64,000 bases of DNA, taken from NCBI RefSeq assembly GCF_009193255.1, contig NZ_WACG01000002.1:496001-560000 (forward strand), written 5' to 3'. Of the stretch, positions 58,191-64,000 are shown one piece after another. The first letter of the stretch is position 1. The number at the start of each line of letters is the position of its first letter. The translations under genes were made by a program, and so were the position numbers. Under the pieces are notes generated by a model, which was not told the DNA's origin, ran no database searches, and worked only from the letters and a program-made list of their open reading frames with translations. The DNA comes from Arthrobacter koreensis. Its GTDB lineage: Bacteria > Actinomycetota > Actinomycetes > Actinomycetales > Micrococcaceae.

Positions 58191-60884
58191 CTAGCCCCGG
58201 TTCGCCACCGCTGCGCGGATGGCATCCAGCGCCTCGGAAATCTTGGCTGCATCGGTGCCGCCGCCCTGGGCGACGTCGTCCTTGCCTCCGCCTCCGCCGC
58301 CGAGGACACCGGCGGCGGTCTTGACCAGCGCACCGGCCTTGACCTTGGCCTCGCGGGCTGCCTCGTTGGTGGCGACGATGACTACCGGGCGGCCGTTGGC
58401 TGCACCAGCTACGGCAACGACTGCCGCTTCGCTTCCCAGCCGGGACCGCAGGTCCAGCGCCAGGGTCCGCAGGTCATCGGCGCCGGAGACGGTACCGGCG
58501 TCGTGGGCCAGCAGGCGGACACCGTCGATGTCCACGGCGGAGCCGAGCAGTGCTGCCGCGGATGCTGCGAGCTGTTCGCGGCGCAGGCGCTCGAGTTCCT
58601 TCTCAACCTGCTTCAGTTTGGCGAGGGTTGCTGCGACGCGCTCCGGCACCTGGACGGAGGGAACCTTGAGCAGTTCGGACAGCTCGTTCACGAGGGCGCG
58701 CTCGGCGGCCAGGTGGCGGAAGGCATCCATGCCCACGAAGGCTTCGACGCGGCGGTTGCCTGAACCGACCGACTGTTCGCCCAGCAGGGTCAGGGACCCA
58801 ATGCGGGACGTGGAGTCCACGTGCGTGCCGCCGCAGAGTTCGCGGGACCATTCGCCGTCGATCTCCACTACGCGCACCTGGTCCCCGTAGGCTTCGCCGA
58901 ACAGCGCCGTGGCACCGAGTGCCTTGGCGTCTGCGAGGGACATAATCTTGGTTTCGACCTTGTGGTTGCTGCGGATGGCAAGGTTGGAGACCTCTTCGAT
59001 CTCGGACTTGGCCGCAGCGGAGAGGCCTTCGCCCCAGGAGAAGTCGAACCGCAGGTAGCCGGCCTTGTTGAAGGAGCCGCGCTGGAGCGCTTCCGGGCCG
59101 AGGATCTGGTGCAGGGCGGCGTGCACAATGTGCGTGCCGGAGTGCGCCTGTTCGGCTGCGTGGCGCTGCTCGGCGTCGACTGCGGCCTGGGCAAGGGCAC
59201 CGGCAGAGATCTCGCCTTCGCGGACTACGGCCTTGTGGACGGTCAGTCCCTTGACCGGGCGCTGCACGTCGGTGACCTCGACGACGAAGCCGTCGCCGGT
59301 GATGAGGCCGACGTCGGCGGCCTGGCCGCCCGCTTCCGCGTAGAACGGGGTTTCGTCCAGCACGAGTTCAATCTCGGTTCCCTGGCCTGCGTAGGACACG
59401 GACTGGCCGTTGGACACGATGCCGCGTACCGACGATTCGGTCAGCAGTTCGTCATAGCCGGTGAACACGGTGTTGCCGGCCTTGAGCAGTTCGTTGAACA
59501 CGGACATGTCCGAGTGGCCGTGCTTCTTGCCGCGGGCGTCGGCCTGGGCGCGCTTGCGCTGCTCCTGCATCAGGGAGCGGAACCCGGCTTCATCCACCTT
59601 CAGTCCGGCTTCCTCGGCCATTTCCAGGGTGAGGTCAATCGGGAACCCGTAGGTGTCATGCAGGGCGAAGGCGTCGGCACCGGAGAGCGGACGGCCGGCA
59701 GCCTTGGATTCCTGCACGGCAACTTCGAGACGCTCGGTGCCGGAGGCGATAGTGCGCAGGAACGCCTTTTCCTCGGCGTAGGCGATCCGGGAGATCCGGG
59801 CGAAGTCCGTCTCGACCTCCGGGTAGGTGCCCTTCATGGCGTCCCGGGAAACGGGCAGCAGCTCGGGCAGCACCGCGGTTTCGACGCCGAGCAGGCGCAT
59901 GGCCCGCACGGCACGGCGGATCAGGCGGCGCAGCACGTAGCCGCGGCCTTCATTGGAGGGGGTGACGCCGTCGGAGATCAGCATGAGGGCCGAACGGATG
60001 TGGTCTGCCACGACGCGCATCTTCACGTCGTCGGCGTGGTGCGGATCCGACGGATCTTCGGCGGAGGTGTAGGACTTGCCGGAGAGTTCGGCTGCCTTGT
60101 CCAGGACGGGACGGACCTGGTCCGTCTCATACATGTTCTCCACGCCCTGCAGGATCATGGCAAGGCGCTCGAGGCCGAGGCCTGTGTCGATGTTCTTCTG
60201 CGGCAGCTCGCCGGCGACGTCGAAGTCCGTCTTGGAACGCACTTCGGAGAGCTGGTACTGCATGAAGACCAGGTTCCAGATCTCGATGTAGCGGGTCTCG
60301 TCCACGGCGGGGCCGCCTTCGAGTCCGTACGCCGGGCCGCGGTCATAGTAGATCTCGGAGCAGGGGCCGCCGGGGCCGGCCTGGCCGGTGTTCCAGTAGT
60401 TGTCTGCCTTGCCGGTGCCGATGATGCGCTCGTTGGGCACGCCCACCTTGTCCCGCCAGATGGCACGGGCCTCGTCGTCGCGCTCGTCGCCGTCCTCGTA
60501 AACGGTGACCCAGAGGCGCTCGGGATCAAGGCCGTAGCCGCCGTCTTCTACCGGGCTGGTGAGCAGCTCCCAGGCGAAGGTGATGGCGTCTTCCTTGAAG
60601 TAGTCGCCGAAGGAAAAGTTGCCCGCCATCTGGAAGAAGGTGCCGTGGCGTGCGGTCTTGCCGACCTCTTCGATGTCAGCGGTGCGGATGCACTTCTGCA
60701 CGCTGGTGGCCCGGCTGTACGGCGGGGTCTCACGCGCAGTGAGGTACGGAATGAAGGGCACCATGCCCGCAACGGTGAACAGCAGCGAGGGGTCGTTGCT
60801 GACGAGCGACGCGGAGGGAACGACCGTGTGGCCCTTCCTGCTGAAGAAATCCAGCCAGCGGCGTGCGATCTCGTGGGACTTCAT
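58191..60884 (-). CDS. alaS: Alanyl-tRNA synthetase
   Basis: 897-residue class II synthetase. Catalytic core at the N-terminus (HTVVPSASLVSNDPSLLFTV, RHGTFFQMAGNFSFGDYFKE); editing domain with zinc-type residues HAAEQAHSGTHIVHAAL and CGGTHVDSTSRIG; C-terminal C-Ala domain with the glycine-rich LGGGGGGKDDVAQGGG. The ATG is at 60882-60884. It leads into ruvX-mltG-aro genes, and two small membrane-anchored proteins and rpsD lie upstream, the usual actinobacterial order. Confidence 0.98.
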   Translation of the reverse strand: MKSHEIARRWLDFFSRKGHTVVPSASLVSNDPSLLFTVAGMVPFIPYLTARETPPYSRATSVQKCIRTADIEEVGKTARHGTFFQMAGNFSFGDYFKEDAITFAWELLTSPVEDGGYGLDPERLWVTVYEDGDERDDEARAIWRDKVGVPNERIIGTGKADNYWNTGQAGPGGPCSEIYYDRGPAYGLEGGPAVDETRYIEIWNLVFMQYQLSEVRSKTDFDVAGELPQKNIDTGLGLERLAMILQGVENMYETDQVRPVLDKAAELSGKSYTSAEDPSDPHHADDVKMRVVADHIRSALMLISDGVTPSNEGRGYVLRRLIRRAVRAMRLLGVETAVLPELLPVSRDAMKGTYPEVETDFARISRIAYAEEKAFLRTIASGTERLEVAVQESKAAGRPLSGADAFALHDTYGFPIDLTLEMAEEAGLKVDEAGFRSLMQEQRKRAQADARGKKHGHSDMSVFNELLKAGNTVFTGYDELLTESSVRGIVSNGQSVSYAGQGTEIELVLDETPFYAEAGGQAADVGLITGDGFVVEVTDVQRPVKGLTVHKAVVREGEISAGALAQAAVDAEQRHAAEQAHSGTHIVHAALHQILGPEALQRGSFNKAGYLRFDFSWGEGLSAAAKSEIEEVSNLAIRSNHKVETKIMSLADAKALGATALFGEAYGDQVRVVEIDGEWSRELCGGTHVDSTSRIGSLTLLGEQSVGSGNRRVEAFVGMDAFRHLAAERALVNELSELLKVPSVQVPERVAATLAKLKQVEKELERLRREQLAASAAALLGSAVDIDGVRLLAHDAGTVSGADDLRTLALDLRSRLGSEAAVVAVAGAANGRPVVIVATNEAAREAKVKAGALVKTAAGVLGGGGGGKDDVAQGGGTDAAKISEALDAIRAAVANRG

Positions 60885-60945
60885 GGTGTTTCTTACCCTT
60901 CTGGTAAATCAATTCCGCGCCGGTGGGCAGCGGGGGTGGGGAAAG

Positions 60946-61200
60946 TCAGCGGCGGGCTGAGGACATGGTCTGGGCAACCGTGTCGGTGGTGTCCATGCCG
61001 AGTGCGGAGCGCAGTTCGCCTTCGCGCTGGGTCATGGCGTCACGGAAGGCGTCAGTGAAATCGTGCAGGGCGTCGGCGGCGGTGCCGACTGCGCGGTTGA
61101 GGCCGGCCGGCCCGAGGCTCTCTTTGGCATCGGAAATGCGCCGGACCGCAATCACGCCGATAGTGATGCCGATCGACATCCAAAAGACACGCTTAATCAT
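60946..61200 (-). CDS. Small membrane-anchored protein between DUF948 gene and alaS
   Basis: 84 residues. One N-terminal membrane segment (about 4-19, RVFWMSIGITIGVIAV) is followed by a soluble, helix-forming part with many Ala, Asp and Arg residues (AVGTAADALHDFTDAFRDAM). No known domain is recognised. The position and size are conserved next to alaS in actinobacteria, which supports a real gene. Start ATG 61198-61200. Function unknown. Confidence 0.75.
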   Translation of the reverse strand: MIKRVFWMSIGITIGVIAVRRISDAKESLGPAGLNRAVGTAADALHDFTDAFRDAMTQREGELRSALGMDTTDTVAQTMSSARR

Positions 61201-61236
61201 GTGCTGCTCCTGTGGTGGACTGCATGGCGGGAGGTC

Positions 61237-61611
61237 CTAGCGGCTGCGCCGGCCGCGCCCGGCGGGGCGGCGGGAAGTCAGTGCGGTGCGGACGCCGTAG
61301 GTGAAGGCCGAAACCTTGATCAGCGGGGAGCCGACGGTCGCGGCCACCAGGGACGTGAGTGCGGAGACGTTGGCGGAAGCGTCGGAGACGTTCGAGGAAA
61401 TGCCGTCCACCTTCTGCAGCTGCAGGTTGGTGGTTGACACCGTGTTGGTAACCTCGTCGATCAGCGGCGTGGTCTCATCGCTGAGGGTCTTGATCGATCC
61501 GCGAAGCTCGTCGAACACTTTCCCAAGCTTGAGGATGGGGACGGCCAGCAGCGCAACCAGCACGGCAAAAACCCCGGCTGCGATCAGACCGGCAATATCT
61601 CCACCTGACAT
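61237..61611 (-). CDS. DUF948 domain protein
   Basis: 124 residues. An N-terminal membrane helix (about 6-27, IAGLIAAGVFAVLVALLAVPIL) is followed by a coiled-coil-like stretch (LGKVFDELRGSIKTLSDETT and onward to about 90) and a basic end (TSRRPAGRGRRSR). This layout is that of DUF948 proteins, which are small membrane-anchored and chemotaxis-receptor-like in their helices; no function is established. ATG at 61609-61611. Likely co-transcribed with the 84-residue gene and alaS. Confidence 0.8.
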   Translation of the reverse strand: MSGGDIAGLIAAGVFAVLVALLAVPILKLGKVFDELRGSIKTLSDETTPLIDEVTNTVSTTNLQLQKVDGISSNVSDASANVSALTSLVAATVGSPLIKVSAFTYGVRTALTSRRPAGRGRRSR

Positions 61612-61736
61612 GGTTCTCCTTGGGTTGTTTTCTAAGAGTTTCCGCTATGTACCTTACCCATTGACGGGACCGGACACTTACTTGGCGGCGGCGCGTTCCC
61701 GGGCGGTCCGTGCGCGGACACGGCCGGGAAACGAAA

Positions 61737-61764
61737 CAGCCCGCGGCGCAAAGGCCACGGGCTG
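61737..61764 (-). terminator. rpsD terminator
   Basis: Stem CAGCCCG / CGGGCTG extended by an inner GGC/GCC, followed by TTTCGTTT on the minus strand. A second hairpin, GCTCCCGC-AG-GCGGGAGC (61781-61798), lies between it and the rpsD stop, so two hairpins stand in series. Confidence 0.75.
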
Positions 61765-61807
61765 CTTCAGTTTCGCCTTGGCTCCCGCAGGCGGGAGCGC
61801 AGTCGAA

Positions 61808-62434
61808 TTAGCGTGCGTAGTATTCCACCACGAGCTGCTCTTCGCAGGTCACGGGGATTTCCGAGCGCTTCGGGCGGCGAACCAGGCGGGCCTGCAGCTT
61901 CTCCAGGGAGACATCCAGGTAACCCGGAACAGCGGGCAGGACGTCGCGGTGGGCGCCGGCAGCGGCAACCTGGAACGGCGTCATGGTCTCGCTGCGCTGG
62001 TGCACATGGATGAGCTGGCCTTCGGACACGCGGAACGACGGGCGGTCCACGCGGGCGCCGTCAACCATGATGTGGCGGTGCACAACCAGCTGGCGGGCCT
62101 GGGCGATCGTCCGGGCGAAGCCGGCACGCAGCACGAGGGCGTCAAGACGCATCTCGAGAAGCTCGATCAGGTTTTCACCGGTCAGACCGGCGGTGCGGCG
62201 GGCTTCTTCGAAGACACGGGTCATCTGTGCTTCGCGGATGCCGTACTGTGCGCGCAGGCGCTGCTTTTCGCGCAGGCGGACTGCGTAGTCGCTGTCCTGC
62301 TTGCGGCGTGCGCGGCCGTGCTCACCCGGGGGGTAAGGCCGGCGCTCGAAGTACTTTGCTGCCTTGGGGGTCAAAGCAATGCCGAGGGCGCGCGAAGCGC
62401 GAGCCTGACGGCGTGCACGTGTTGAATTAGCCAC
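61808..62434 (-). CDS. rpsD: 30S ribosomal protein S4
   Basis: 208-residue primary 16S rRNA-binding protein. It begins MANSTRARRQARASRALG; RRPYPPGEHGRARRKQDSDY and the S4 RNA-binding domain (about 95-155, MRLDALVLRAGFARTIAQAR) are complete. No zinc-binding cysteines are present in the N-terminal part, so this is the Cys-free form. I start at GTG 62432-62434, with AAAGGTGAAC upstream; a GTG two codons earlier is possible. It stands apart from the other ribosomal protein operons, with its own leader of unknown content. Confidence 0.96.
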   Translation of the reverse strand: MANSTRARRQARASRALGIALTPKAAKYFERRPYPPGEHGRARRKQDSDYAVRLREKQRLRAQYGIREAQMTRVFEEARRTAGLTGENLIELLEMRLDALVLRAGFARTIAQARQLVVHRHIMVDGARVDRPSFRVSEGQLIHVHQRSETMTPFQVAAAGAHRDVLPAVPGYLDVSLEKLQARLVRRPKRSEIPVTCEEQLVVEYYAR

Positions 62435-62712
62435 GTTCACCTTTCACTGTTTTGGCGGTTTTGCCGTACGCGCCGGGAGAACCCGCCGTGCACGGCTAAT
62501 ACGTAGTCACTGGCCTCCATTAGGGAGAGCTCCGGCCAACCGCTGCCTTCTGCTGCAACGCAGTTACGGGACACAGTTCCACCGCATCCGGAAGTAAATC
62601 CGGCTGGTTAGTGGGATGGTCCGGCAGTGCGCTTGCCAGTCAACCAACAATGCTAGCACGCACCGGGCCCTCCGAGCGGGGGTGCCGGCGCCGCCCCGGC
62701 GGACGTTTCCGC

Positions 62713-64000
<1,288 letters not shown>

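Noticed and set aside
58821-61058. Long plus-strand open frame opposite alaS and the small gene beside it
   Set aside because: It spans the alaS start and two real genes on the other strand, with composition typical of an antisense shadow.

Overview
The window looks like chromosomal core genome from a high-GC Gram-positive actinobacterium, most likely Micrococcaceae (Arthrobacter or a close relative). The signs are high GC throughout, many GTG and TTG starts, a helicase-degenerate PriA, the actinobacterial integration host factor, a DUF3097 gene, and the gene order alaS / small membrane-anchored ORF / DUF948 / rpsD. I see no phage, insertion sequence, CRISPR array, tRNA or rRNA. About 58 protein genes fill the window and most are on the minus strand. 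Both edges cut a gene: era at the left and rarA at the right.

Left part (1-12.5 kb): a coupled operon phoH-ybeY-CNNM/CorC-era (ribosome maturation and RNA metabolism); a spore-germination-like lipoprotein; the heat-shock operon hrcA-dnaJ-rsmE behind a CIRCE operator; a divergent DUF3097 gene; a small DUF4870 membrane protein; and lepA-hemW.

12.5-24 kb: an orphan PemK/MazF-like gene, rpsT, holA, a regulator made of two fused TetR units, the DNA-uptake genes comEA-comEC, a DegV protein with a long Gly/Pro/Ala tail, and leuS. leuS is preceded by what looks like a leucine attenuator: an 8-codon leader peptide with three Leu codons and two hairpins.

24-37 kb (the most accessory-looking part): a translationally coupled trio of flavin monooxygenase, SBF-family transporter and short NAD-dependent epimerase; glpF-glpK; a plus-strand coupled trio of aldo/keto reductase, alpha/beta hydrolase and GT4 glycosyltransferase; a quinone-reductase-like NADP oxidoreductase; a DinB-like protein; and a small heat-shock protein.

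37-50 kb: a long minus-strand run pyrR-pyrB-pyrC-(PH-like membrane protein)-carA-carB-pyrF, then mihF-gmk-rpoZ-coaBC-metK-priA. The pyrimidine operon begins with a PyrR-type RNA element that overlaps the pyrR ribosome binding site and ends at a 14-bp hairpin. A PrsW-like membrane protease gene is divergent from it.

50-64 kb: nusB and efp; the shikimate block aroE-aroC-aroK-aroB directly downstream of ruvX-mltG; alaS with two small membrane-anchored proteins; rpsD; and rarA. Short start/stop overlaps (ATGA, GTGA, TTGA, TAATG) join most neighbours, so the genes are probably expressed as coupled operons.
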